From Dactylosporangium sp. AC04546 (GTDB lineage Bacteria; Actinomycetota; Actinomycetes; Mycobacteriales; Micromonosporaceae), in assembly GCF_022095675.1 (NCBI RefSeq), contig NZ_JAHYSG010000027.1, forward strand, positions 54,444 to 118,443: a DNA stretch of 64,000 nucleotides. The letters are read 5' to 3'. The notes under the pieces were generated by a model, which did not search any database, was not told the origin of the DNA, and was given only the letters and a program-made list of their open reading frames with translations. A program made the translations under genes and the position numbers. Within the stretch, counting starts at the first letter, position 1, and each line of letters starts with the position of its first letter. This document shows, one piece after another, positions 42,501 to 49,520 of this stretch.

Positions 42501-44969
42501 CAGGTCGCGCAGCGACCCGAGGCCCAGCCCGATCGCCTCCGCGAAGCGGTTGCGGTGGGTCAGGCTTCGCGTCTGCACCAGCGTCGCGTTCGCAAGGTCC
42601 ACCGCGTTGGTGCACAGGCCCTCCAGGATGCGGTACTCCTCGTCCGCCTCGTCGAGGGACCCGATGCTGTACAGGGCGGCGTGGCGACGAGTGTGTACCT
42701 CGACGAGCGCGGCGGTCTCGTCCGGGTCGATCAGCGGCAGCGCGGCGGTCAGCAGCGAGTTCACCTGCCCGTAGTTGCCGATCAACGCCGCCTGCCCGGC
42801 GGCGCTGCGCAGCAGCCCCACCACCCGGTGCCGCTCCGCCGCGTCGCCGACCGCGTCAGCCACCGGGAGGTACTGCTCCGCCGCGACCGGGAACAGCTCC
42901 GGCACGGCGGCGAGCCGCCGGGCCATCGCCAGCCGCAGGGCGCGCAGCCGTGGCGGGCGCAGCCGTTGCAGGGTCACCTCGCGGATCCGGTCGTGGCGGA
43001 ACCGCACCGCCGGATCCGGGCTGGGCTCGACCACCAGGACGCCGTCGTCGAGGGCGGGCGCGAGCCGCCGTTCGACCTCACCTGCCGGCTCCGCCGTGGC
43101 CGTCTGCAGCAGGCTCAGGTCGGCCCGCCCGCCGAGGCACGCCATGGCCTCCACCATCCGCTGGGACGCCGGAGGCAATGCGTCGACCCGTGTCGCCAGC
43201 AGCCCGGCGACCTCGGACCGGCCGAGGTGCGCGCGCACGGCCGCCGCATCCCACCGCCAGCCCGCGGCTGTGGCATGCAGCATGCCGTCGCTGCGCAGCG
43301 CGTTGAGCAGCTCCACGATCTCGTACGGGTTGCCCGACGTGTACGGCTGGATCACGTCGGCCAGGCCGCGCGCCACCGCCTGGTCGACGCGGAGCATCTC
43401 GGCGATCATCATGGCGGAGCCGCGCACTGGCAGGTTGGCCAGATGGAGGTACCGCACCCCGGTGCGGTCGCGCCAACGGGACAGCGGCGTTGCCGGCGGC
43501 TGCTCGGCGTCCCGCCCGTCCTCGCGGTACGCCCCGACCAGCAACAGGCCGGCGATCTGCTCCTCGCCGAACAGGGCGTCGATCACGCCGAGCGGCGCGC
43601 GCCCGGCCCACTGCAGGTCGTCGAGGAACATCACGATCGGCCGCTGCGGCGAGGCGACCGCGCGGAGCGTCTCGACCGCTGTCCGCTGGGCCCGCAGCTG
43701 CGCGGTCATCGGATCCCCCGTATCCGGCGGCACCGCCAGCAGCGCCGCGAACTCCGGGTTCAGCGCGGTCATCAGACCCACGTTCGGCCCGACCCGCTCC
43801 AGCATCCGGGCGCGAACCCTGCCGAGCTCATCCTCCGGCCCGGACAGCGACAGCCGGCCCAGCGCGCGAAGCACCTGATGGACCCCGTCGAACTCCAGAT
43901 CCCGCCGGTACTCGTCGAACTTGCCGACGACGAACCAGCCGTCCCGTCCCGTCACCACCGTGCGCAGCTCGTCGACCAGCGCGGTCTTGCCCACGCCGGG
44001 CATGCCGCCGATCAGCATCCCGCGGCACCGGCCCGTCAGCGCATCCGCGAACGCCGCCTCCAGCGCGGCCACCTCGGCATCGCGGCCCACCAGCCGCGAC
44101 GGCGGCAGCAGCCGCAGGGGTACGTCGTACTCGCCGATCGGTGCCTGGTCCGATGCCCGGTCCGATGCCTTGTCCGAGCCGGCGTCCCGCAGTCGCCGCA
44201 GGTCGTGGAGCAGGCCGTCGGCGGTCTGGTAGCGGTCGTCGGGCTCCTTCTCCAGCAGGTGCATGACGATCTCGGACAGCGCCACCGGCACGGCCGGGTT
44301 CACCTGCGCGGGCGGCTCGGCCACGCGGGCCAGGTGTGCGTGGGTGAGCTGGAGCGGGTCGCCGGAGCCGAACGGCGGTGCGCCGGTCGCCAGCTCGTAC
44401 AGGGTGGCGCCCAGCGCGTAGAGGTCGGCGCGCTGGTCCACCGATCGGCCGGTGCGGCCGGTCTGCTCGGGTGCCAGGTATGCCAGCGTGCCGGTGATCT
44501 CGGCGTACCGTGTGAACTCGGGGCGGAGCTCGCCGAACGGCGTCGCGAGGGCGAAGTCGGCCAGGCAGGGCGCGCCGTCCGGCGAGAGCAGGATGTTCGC
44601 CGGTGTGATGTCGCGGTGCATCACCTGCCGGTGGTGCATGCCGGCCACCGCGCCGGCGAGGCTGAGGGCGAGCCGGATCACCTCGTCGGCGGGGAGCGGC
44701 CTGGCCAGGTCGGCCAGGGCAGTGTCACCCGCGTCGACGAGCATGATCGACTCGGGGTGGTGCGGCGCCTCGGCGAGTTGTGCCACGCCGGCGACGCCGC
44801 GCAGCCGCTCCAGCATCGCGCGTTCGTGCCGCACCCGCTGCCACGCGTCCGGGCCCAGCGGCTCCTTGCAGATGATCGGGTGCCCGGCGACGAACAGCCG
44901 AGTGACGCGCGTGCGGTTGCTCTCGTGCAGTATCTCGGCTCCGGCGGGCGGATCCCGGCCTGTTCGCAT
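39513..44969 (-). CDS. Trifunctional Ser/Thr protein kinase - AAA ATPase - GAF - sensor histidine kinase
   Basis: An 1818-residue signalling protein. Order: Ser/Thr kinase domain (about 10-265; K35, catalytic loop HRDITPANILL 118-128, DFA 138-140 in place of DFG, APEQT 166-170); AAA/NACHT-like ATPase (about 290-640; Walker A GGMPGVGKTA 321-330 and IVMFLDDLQWAG as Walker B); a long helical repeat region (about 640-1270); a GAF domain (about 1310-1460); a second GAF (about 1480-1620); a HisKA_3 domain with RIERDLHDGAQQ, and HATPase_c (N-box IVAEALTNAARHAH). Start ATG 44969, 7 nt after GGAGG; the upstream frame to 45062 has no ribosome site. Such proteins integrate several signals; partner regulators are not in view. 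No membrane segment is seen. Confidence 0.92.
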   Translation of the reverse strand: MRTGRDPPAGAEILHESNRTRVTRLFVAGHPIICKEPLGPDAWQRVRHERAMLERLRGVAGVAQLAEAPHHPESIMLVDAGDTALADLARPLPADEVIRLALSLAGAVAGMHHRQVMHRDITPANILLSPDGAPCLADFALATPFGELRPEFTRYAEITGTLAYLAPEQTGRTGRSVDQRADLYALGATLYELATGAPPFGSGDPLQLTHAHLARVAEPPAQVNPAVPVALSEIVMHLLEKEPDDRYQTADGLLHDLRRLRDAGSDKASDRASDQAPIGEYDVPLRLLPPSRLVGRDAEVAALEAAFADALTGRCRGMLIGGMPGVGKTALVDELRTVVTGRDGWFVVGKFDEYRRDLEFDGVHQVLRALGRLSLSGPEDELGRVRARMLERVGPNVGLMTALNPEFAALLAVPPDTGDPMTAQLRAQRTAVETLRAVASPQRPIVMFLDDLQWAGRAPLGVIDALFGEEQIAGLLLVGAYREDGRDAEQPPATPLSRWRDRTGVRYLHLANLPVRGSAMMIAEMLRVDQAVARGLADVIQPYTSGNPYEIVELLNALRSDGMLHATAAGWRWDAAAVRAHLGRSEVAGLLATRVDALPPASQRMVEAMACLGGRADLSLLQTATAEPAGEVERRLAPALDDGVLVVEPSPDPAVRFRHDRIREVTLQRLRPPRLRALRLAMARRLAAVPELFPVAAEQYLPVADAVGDAAERHRVVGLLRSAAGQAALIGNYGQVNSLLTAALPLIDPDETAALVEVHTRRHAALYSIGSLDEADEEYRILEGLCTNAVDLANATLVQTRSLTHRNRFAEAIGLGLGSLRDLGIAVPAPDRLPMELDRRLDDLYRWLDRTDGAGDPARPELTEPRLLAASRLINALLPAFFIVADHAMAGWVSLETLRIWTEHGHAQAVLGPMSHAGFAAVSARGDYATGYRSLRRFLALAEARGDEPEISQIRFLLSLLGCWFEPIESSVDAARQAYEGLLAGGELANAGYTHYTIASSLLECAPSLDVYVTEVEAGLAFAHRTGSEQTVQWLETYRWLAGVLRGESTTAGNELPFDRYAESPQTLLHVELTSALAAAVLDDHAALRRHAGAAMRLLPAGAQGLYATALARLLHGLALAEQARAADEDERDAVLADLDDVTRWLATRAADAPANFQHLVRLLEAERAWAVGDFRGAALGFDAARREVAQRHRPWHRALITERAARCYLAHGIENVGSDLLAEARQDYLAWGAMAKVEQLDWAHSSLRPRTGAVVGSEAELPHRRSTVTTGTIDLLGILSASQALSSETSIEGVRSRVARVLSAMTGATDVRLLLWSEDRQTWLVPAPGDGGFVPVSGVGHEPAVPMSVLRYSRRLRAPLVVGDATRDDRFARDPYFTGVARCSLLAVPIVSRDAVQAVLLIENRLLRDAFATERLDGVKLIAGQLAVSLDNAQLYADFRRIADEQAALRRVATLVARGALPDLVFAAVAEEVGTLFGTSTTAIVRFEPDREMTVMGSYRLGDSPPGGRCKPDAHSAIASVQATGQATGQAARDRSEVASPIVVEGRVWGAMGVTSQGKLLSQDTEQRLADFTELVGTAIANAESRAELTTSRARIVAAADQTRRRIERDLHDGAQQRLVALALQFRAVQAAMPPGLGELGAQLDEAVNGVSDALEELREIARGIHPAILTEGGLRAGLRALARRSPVPVHLDMRAEGRLPEPVEISVYYIVAEALTNAARHAHASSVTVTVDTADGVLLVTIRDDGVGGANFAHGTGLVGLKDRVEALSGRLHLDSPAGAGTILRVELPLTAAHPADRPDDPPTQDAHPDQRHTRA

Positions 44970-45103
44970 GCAACGCCTCCGCTCGACCGCGTGCGACACC
45001 ACCTCCATCCTCCCGCGCACACGACAATGCGGTACCCCGGGCAGAACCGCCGCCTGCCGCAAGGCATCCCGCTACCCGTCGGGCCGCTGAGCTCGCGGGT
45101 CGT

Positions 45104-45132
45104 TTGGCAAACAACTCTTTACGATGTATAAA
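45104..45132 (+). promoter_or_regulatory. Promoter of the VOC-family gene, with overlapping dyad
   Basis: TTGGCA (45104-45109) and TATAAA (45127-45132) with 17-nt spacing make a near-consensus housekeeping-type promoter. CTTTA-N7-TAAAG (45117-45133) overlaps the -10, a good place for a repressor. It also shows that the upstream in-frame ATG at 45124 lies inside the promoter and cannot be the translation start. Confidence 0.65.
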
Positions 45133-45159
45133 GTTAGGACACCACGTGAAGGGATTTGC

Positions 45160-45540
45160 ATGCAGGTCAGTGCCACCGCCATCTCGCTCAACGTGCCGGA
45201 CGTCCCGGCGTCCGCCGAGTTCGCACGGACCCATTTCGGGTTCACCGAGGCCATGTCCGCCGACGGCTTCGTGTCGCTGGCCCATCCGACCGCCGGCATC
45301 AACGTCATCTTCCTGGCCACCGGGCTGGGCACGTTCAAGCCGAAGCACATCGCGGGGCCGGCCGGGCAGGGCCTGCTCATCGCGTTCGTCGTCGAGGACC
45401 TCGACGCGGAGCACGAGCGCCTCGTCGGCGAGGACATCACGGTGGTCACGGAGCCGGAGACCGAACCGTGGGGCGAGCGGTACAGCCAGTATGCCGATCC
45501 GAACGGGATCGTCTGGCAGCTCGTCCAGTGGATGTCGTGA
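45160..45540 (+). CDS. VOC (glyoxalase/bleomycin-resistance/dioxygenase) family protein
   Basis: A 126-residue vicinal-oxygen-chelate protein: two beta-alpha-beta-beta-beta modules, ISLNVPDVPASAEFARTHFGF at the start, FVVEDLDAEHERLVGEDI in the middle, WGERYSQYADPNGIVWQLVQW at the end. The metal-binding glutamate near the C-terminus and the first histidine position (here Asn in SLNVPD) are partly replaced, so it is more likely a binding or resistance protein than a glyoxalase. Start ATG 45160, 5 nt after AAGGGA and 28 nt after the -10 box. Single gene, divergent from the large kinase; the dyad suggests it has its own local regulator outside the window. Confidence 0.88.
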   Translation: MQVSATAISLNVPDVPASAEFARTHFGFTEAMSADGFVSLAHPTAGINVIFLATGLGTFKPKHIAGPAGQGLLIAFVVEDLDAEHERLVGEDITVVTEPETEPWGERYSQYADPNGIVWQLVQWMS

Positions 45541-45583
45541 CGGCGGTGAGGCTACCGGCGTCGGGTCGACCGCGACATAGCCA

Positions 45584-46774
45584 TCAGACGCCCGGACCGG
45601 TGCCGCGGCGAGGTGCGACCTGGCCCACCGGGTCGACCTGGCCGGCCAGGTAGTCGACGACGTCGGCCAGGTCCCGGCGGCGGGCGAACACCGCCCGCTG
45701 CCGGGCGGCGCCGGTGCCGTGCCGGCGCAGCCCGTCGAGGAGGTCCGCGGCGAGCGTGGCGTCACCGTGCCGCTCCAGCTGCGGTCGTACCAGGGCGAAG
45801 AGGCGCTGCAACACCTCCCACGCGGGCCGCAGGGCACGGTCGGCCGGGTCGACGGCCATGCCCTCCAGCCCGTCGCGGGCGGCCCGCCAGTGCGCGGCGA
45901 CGAGGACGGTGTGCGGGACCGGCGGCGGTGGCTCCCCGCTCGCGACGGCCTCCAGTGCGGTGCCGACCAGGGCCCGCACCATGGCGGCGAGGAACACGGT
46001 GTCGTCGAGCGTCGGGCACACGTCGCCGACGCGGACCTCGACGGTCGGCACGTGCGACGACAGGCGCGAGTACCAGTAGAGCATTCCCCGGTCGAGCATC
46101 GCGCCGGACTCGACGAGCTCGGCCACGAGGTCCTCGTAGTGCGTCGCCGAGCGCAGGTGCGGGGTGGGCCCGACGGTCGGCCAGCGGGCCCACAGGACGG
46201 AGCGCCAGCTCGCGTAGCCGGTGTCGCGGCCCCGGTGGAACGGTGAGTTGGCCGTGACCGCGTGCAGTACCGGCAGCCACGGGCGGAGGTGGTTGAGCAC
46301 CCGCACCCCTGACTCGGCGTCGGCGATCCCGACGTGGACGTGCACGCCGTTGAGGCCGGGACCGGCCGCGACGGCGCCGAACTCGGCGGCCATCCGCCGG
46401 TAGCGGGGCTCGTCGGCCACGGACGGCTCGGGGGCGTCGAACGGCCCGCACCCGATCGGCACGAGTGCCGCACCGGCCCGGCGGGCCGCGCCGGACACCG
46501 CGACCCGCAGCGCCGCCAGCGACTCGCGCAGCGTGGCCAGGTCGGTGGCGGGCCGGCTGCCGATCTCGATCTGGTTGCTGACGAACTCGCGCGTGACGTG
46601 GCCGGGCAGGCCGTCCGGCGTCGCGGCGATGACGGCCTCGACGGCCGGGACCGGCCGCCGGGTCGCCGCGTCCACGAGCAGGAACTCCTCCTCGACCCCG
46701 ACGGTCAGCGGCGACCCGGCGGCCGGCCCCGAGACCGGCTCCGAGACCGGCTCGGCGGCTGGTGCCGCGCTCAC
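45584..46774 (-). CDS. Carboxylate-amine ligase, YbdK / glutamate-cysteine ligase 2 family
   Basis: A 396-residue ATP-dependent ligase of the GCS2 group. TVGVEEEFLLVD, the NQIEIGSRPATDLATLR segment, LNGVHVHVGIADAESGV and ANSPFHRGRDTGYASWRS are the family's core; WYSRLSSHVPTVEVRVGDVCPT follows. It forms a gamma-glutamylcysteine-like amide in E. coli YbdK; the physiological product in actinomycetes, which use mycothiol, is unknown. The GTG start at 46774 overlaps the glycerate kinase stop by 4 nt; an open frame further upstream lies inside that gene. Confidence 0.9.
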   Translation of the reverse strand: MSAAPAAEPVSEPVSGPAAGSPLTVGVEEEFLLVDAATRRPVPAVEAVIAATPDGLPGHVTREFVSNQIEIGSRPATDLATLRESLAALRVAVSGAARRAGAALVPIGCGPFDAPEPSVADEPRYRRMAAEFGAVAAGPGLNGVHVHVGIADAESGVRVLNHLRPWLPVLHAVTANSPFHRGRDTGYASWRSVLWARWPTVGPTPHLRSATHYEDLVAELVESGAMLDRGMLYWYSRLSSHVPTVEVRVGDVCPTLDDTVFLAAMVRALVGTALEAVASGEPPPPVPHTVLVAAHWRAARDGLEGMAVDPADRALRPAWEVLQRLFALVRPQLERHGDATLAADLLDGLRRHGTGAARQRAVFARRRDLADVVDYLAGQVDPVGQVAPRRGTGPGV

Positions 46775-47871
46775 GATCCGGCACCGCTCGCCGCGGCGGC
46801 CAGCGTCCGGCCCGCGGCGACGAGCCACCGCCGCGCGTCGGTGCGGGCCGCGAGCGCGCTGCCGGCCAGGCCGGTGAGCTCCGCCGTGGCCACGACCCCG
46901 GCCGGCGGCCGCGCCGCGAGCTCACCGACCGCCAGGTGCACCGGGACGGCGGCCGTGCGTGCGGTCTCGAGCACGTGCCCGACGCACTTGCCCTGCCGCG
47001 ACTGGAGGTCGAAGCGGCCCTCGCCGGTGACCACCAGGTCGGCCCGGCCGATCGCGTCCGGCAGCCCGGCGGCCGTCGCGATGACCGGCGCGCCGGGCAC
47101 GATGGTCGCCGACCAGAGCGCCGACAGGCCGTAGGCCGTCCCGCCCGCGGCGCCGCTGCCGGCCCGCTCCGGGTTGGTGCCGAGCACCCCCGCGAGACGG
47201 GTCAGACCCCGCTCGAGGTGGGCGACGTCGTCGCCGGTCGCGCCCTTCTGCGGACCGAACTGGGCGGCCGCGCCGAGCGGGCCGAGCAGCGGGGCCGTCA
47301 CGTCGACCAGGCACGTCACGCCGCCCGGGGGAGGAGCGACGGTCGGCGGGAGCACGACCGACAGATGCTGCAGGGAACCGCCGTCGGCCGGCAGCAGGCG
47401 CCCGCGCCGGTCGAGCAGCTCCGCGCCGAGCGCGGCGAGCGCGCCGACGCCGCCGTCCGTCGACGCCGAGCCGCCCAGGGCCACGAGAATCCGTCCGGTA
47501 CCGGGATGCTCGGCGGCCGAGCGCAGCAGTTCGCCGACGCCGAACGTGCTGGCGCCGAGCGGGTCCGGCGCGCGCAGATGCTGCGGGCCGGCCGCCATCG
47601 CCAGCTCGACGACCGCCGTGCCGTCGGGCCGCAGCAGCCAGCCGGCCTCCACCGTGCGGCCGTCCGGGCCGCTCACCGGCTGCGGGTGCCAGACCGCCGT
47701 GGGGCTGGCCGACGCCAGTACCGCCACGGTGCCCTCGCCGCCGTCCGCCAGCGGCAGTTCGACGAGCTCGTCCCGCGGGCGGACGGCGCGCCAGCCCTCG
47801 GCCAGCGCCTCGGCCGCGTCGCGCGCCGTCACGCTTCCCTTGAACGAATCCGGTGCCAGGACGACGCGCAT
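46771..47871 (-). CDS. glxK: Glycerate kinase
   Basis: A 366-residue member of the GlxK/GarK family: MRVVLAPDSFKGSV opening, LADGGEGTVAVL, VALGGSASTDGGVGAL, GPQKGAT and LVVTGEGRFDLQS. It phosphorylates D-glycerate to 2- or 3-phosphoglycerate. The ATG at 47871 has little ribosome site; a GTG at 47895 is eight codons upstream. It forms a two-gene operon with the GCS2-type ligase and is divergent from the secreted glycoside hydrolase. Confidence 0.9.
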   Translation of the reverse strand: MRVVLAPDSFKGSVTARDAAEALAEGWRAVRPRDELVELPLADGGEGTVAVLASASPTAVWHPQPVSGPDGRTVEAGWLLRPDGTAVVELAMAAGPQHLRAPDPLGASTFGVGELLRSAAEHPGTGRILVALGGSASTDGGVGALAALGAELLDRRGRLLPADGGSLQHLSVVLPPTVAPPPGGVTCLVDVTAPLLGPLGAAAQFGPQKGATGDDVAHLERGLTRLAGVLGTNPERAGSGAAGGTAYGLSALWSATIVPGAPVIATAAGLPDAIGRADLVVTGEGRFDLQSRQGKCVGHVLETARTAAVPVHLAVGELAARPPAGVVATAELTGLAGSALAARTDARRWLVAAGRTLAAAASGAGS

Positions 47872-47885
47872 GCCGTCACCGCCGG

Positions 47886-47914
47886 TTGCCAACACGACTC
47901 ACGATCAATATCGT
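47886..47914 (+). promoter_or_regulatory. Candidate promoter of the secreted glycoside hydrolase
   Basis: TTGCCA (47886-47891), 17-nt spacer, TATCGT (47909-47914). Further downstream in the same AT-richer divergent gap, ATACAACAACC (47927-47937) is identical to an 11-mer in the divergent region at 60787-60797. On the minus strand TTGGTT-N18-TACGAT could drive glycerate kinase. Reading only; no start-site data. Confidence 0.4.
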
Positions 47915-47968
47915 ACTGCAAACAACATACAACAACCAACACAGTTGACGCCGGCCGTGGAGGTCACC

Positions 47969-49513
47969 ATGCGCAACCGCAAGCTCGTCCTGGTCGCCGC
48001 GGCCGCGCTCCTCGCCGTGGCCGGCACGACCGTCGCGGTCCTCGCCGGCCCGCCGGCCGACGCGGCGGCGACCACGATCGAGGACACCGACCGCGGGCCG
48101 GGAACCGGTCAGGTCGAGTTCTCGGCCGGCTGGCACAAGTGCACCACGACCTGCTCGAAGGCCGCGGATCGCAGCTACCGGTGGACGAACGCGCCCGGCG
48201 CCACCGCCACCGTCCGGTTCGCGGGCACCAGGATCACGCTGTTCGGCGTCAAGGAGCCGTGGGCCCACCTCGCCACCGTCACCATCGACGGCGGCCGGCC
48301 GGAGGACGTCGACTTCTGGGCCTCGCCCGCCACCGCGAACGTCGTGCAGGTCTACCAGTCCCCGCCCCTCACGGCGGGCGAGCACACCCTCGTGCTGACG
48401 ATGAGCGAGCGGCGCAACGCGGCCTCCACCGGCGGCGACGCGATCACCTTCGACCGCGCCGAGATCACCGACGGCGTCGTAGCACCGTCGAGCGCCGCCA
48501 CGCCGTCGAGCACCCTGCCGTCGACGATGACGCCCACGACGGCGCCCACCACGGCGCCCACGACCGTGACGCCACCGACCGCCGGTCCCCGCCCCGGCAC
48601 CGCCCCGGTCACCGGGAACCGTAGCGGGCTCACCTGGGCCAGCGGCTACGGCGGCAACACCCAGACCCAGGCGAGGTACGACGCGTTCGGTACCACCCGC
48701 GGCCGGCCCTTGGACGTGGCGAAGGTGTTCCCCGTCCGCAGCGCCGGCTGGGACGGCCTCGTCGGGCCGGGATCGTTCATCCACACCAATTTCGCCGGCT
48801 TCCCCGGACGGCTGGCGATCGCGGTGCCGCTGTTCCCGAAGGATGCGGGCAACCTCGCGCAGTGCGCGGCCGGGAGCTACAACGCACAGTGGGCCACGTT
48901 CGGCGCCACCCTCGTCAGCAAGCGCCGGGGCGACTCGATCGTCCAGCTCGGCTGGGAGTTCAACGCCGGCCACTACTGGCACGCGACCGACACCGCGCAG
49001 TGGATCCAGTGCTTCCGCAACGCGTCGACGGCGATCAAGTCGAAGGCGCCCCAGGCGATGATCGACTGGACCATGAACGGGCACGGGGTCGACCGCGGCA
49101 TCTGCGGCGACAACGCGTGGAACTGCTACCCCGGCGACGCCTACGTCGACAGCGTCGGCATCCACGACTACGACCACTACCCGGCCGCGCCCACCGCCGC
49201 GGCGTTCACCGCGCGGGCCGACGGCCCGTACGGCCTGAACACGGTCCACCGGTTCGCGGTGGCGCACGGCAAGTGGATGACCGTGCTGGAGTGGGGCGTC
49301 AACAGCGAGCCGGGCAAGCCCGGTGGCCGCGACAACCCGCTGTACATCCAGCTGCAGCACGACTGGTTCGCCGCGCACGACGTCGACAGCGGCGGCCGGC
49401 TCATCGCGGAGGCGTACTTCGACGACGACTGCGCGCCCGGCAACGTGCGCTCGACGCTCAGCGCGGCCTGCGGCAACGGCAGGAGCGCCGCGCTGTACAA
49501 CACGCTCTACTGA
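47969..49513 (+). CDS. Secreted glycoside hydrolase (GH26-like) with N-terminal carbohydrate-binding-like domain
   Basis: A 514-residue exported protein. Signal peptide 1-33 ends AGPPADAAA. Residues about 40-168 form a beta-rich domain (RWTNAPGATATVRFAGTRI, ending FDRAEITDG) like the CBM-type modules on actinomycete hydrolases. A Thr/Pro/Ala linker (172-212) with PTTAPTTAP repeats follows. The catalytic part (220-514) has acid/base E330 in VQLGWEFNAGHYWH and nucleophile E441 in TVLEWGVNSEPG at the ends of strands, the clan GH-A arrangement with GH26 mannanases the nearest pattern I recognise. GGAGG precedes the ATG at 5 nt. It probably acts on an external polysaccharide. Convergent with the pseudokinase gene, with 7 nt between them. 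Confidence 0.85.
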   Translation: MRNRKLVLVAAAALLAVAGTTVAVLAGPPADAAATTIEDTDRGPGTGQVEFSAGWHKCTTTCSKAADRSYRWTNAPGATATVRFAGTRITLFGVKEPWAHLATVTIDGGRPEDVDFWASPATANVVQVYQSPPLTAGEHTLVLTMSERRNAASTGGDAITFDRAEITDGVVAPSSAATPSSTLPSTMTPTTAPTTAPTTVTPPTAGPRPGTAPVTGNRSGLTWASGYGGNTQTQARYDAFGTTRGRPLDVAKVFPVRSAGWDGLVGPGSFIHTNFAGFPGRLAIAVPLFPKDAGNLAQCAAGSYNAQWATFGATLVSKRRGDSIVQLGWEFNAGHYWHATDTAQWIQCFRNASTAIKSKAPQAMIDWTMNGHGVDRGICGDNAWNCYPGDAYVDSVGIHDYDHYPAAPTAAAFTARADGPYGLNTVHRFAVAHGKWMTVLEWGVNSEPGKPGGRDNPLYIQLQHDWFAAHDVDSGGRLIAEAYFDDDCAPGNVRSTLSAACGNGRSAALYNTLY

Positions 49514-49520
49514 CCCGTGG

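Noticed and set aside
41235-45131. 1298-residue open frame on the plus strand opposite the large kinase
   Set aside because: Low-complexity Arg/Gly/Val/Gln composition and no domains, typical antisense shadow in high-GC DNA.
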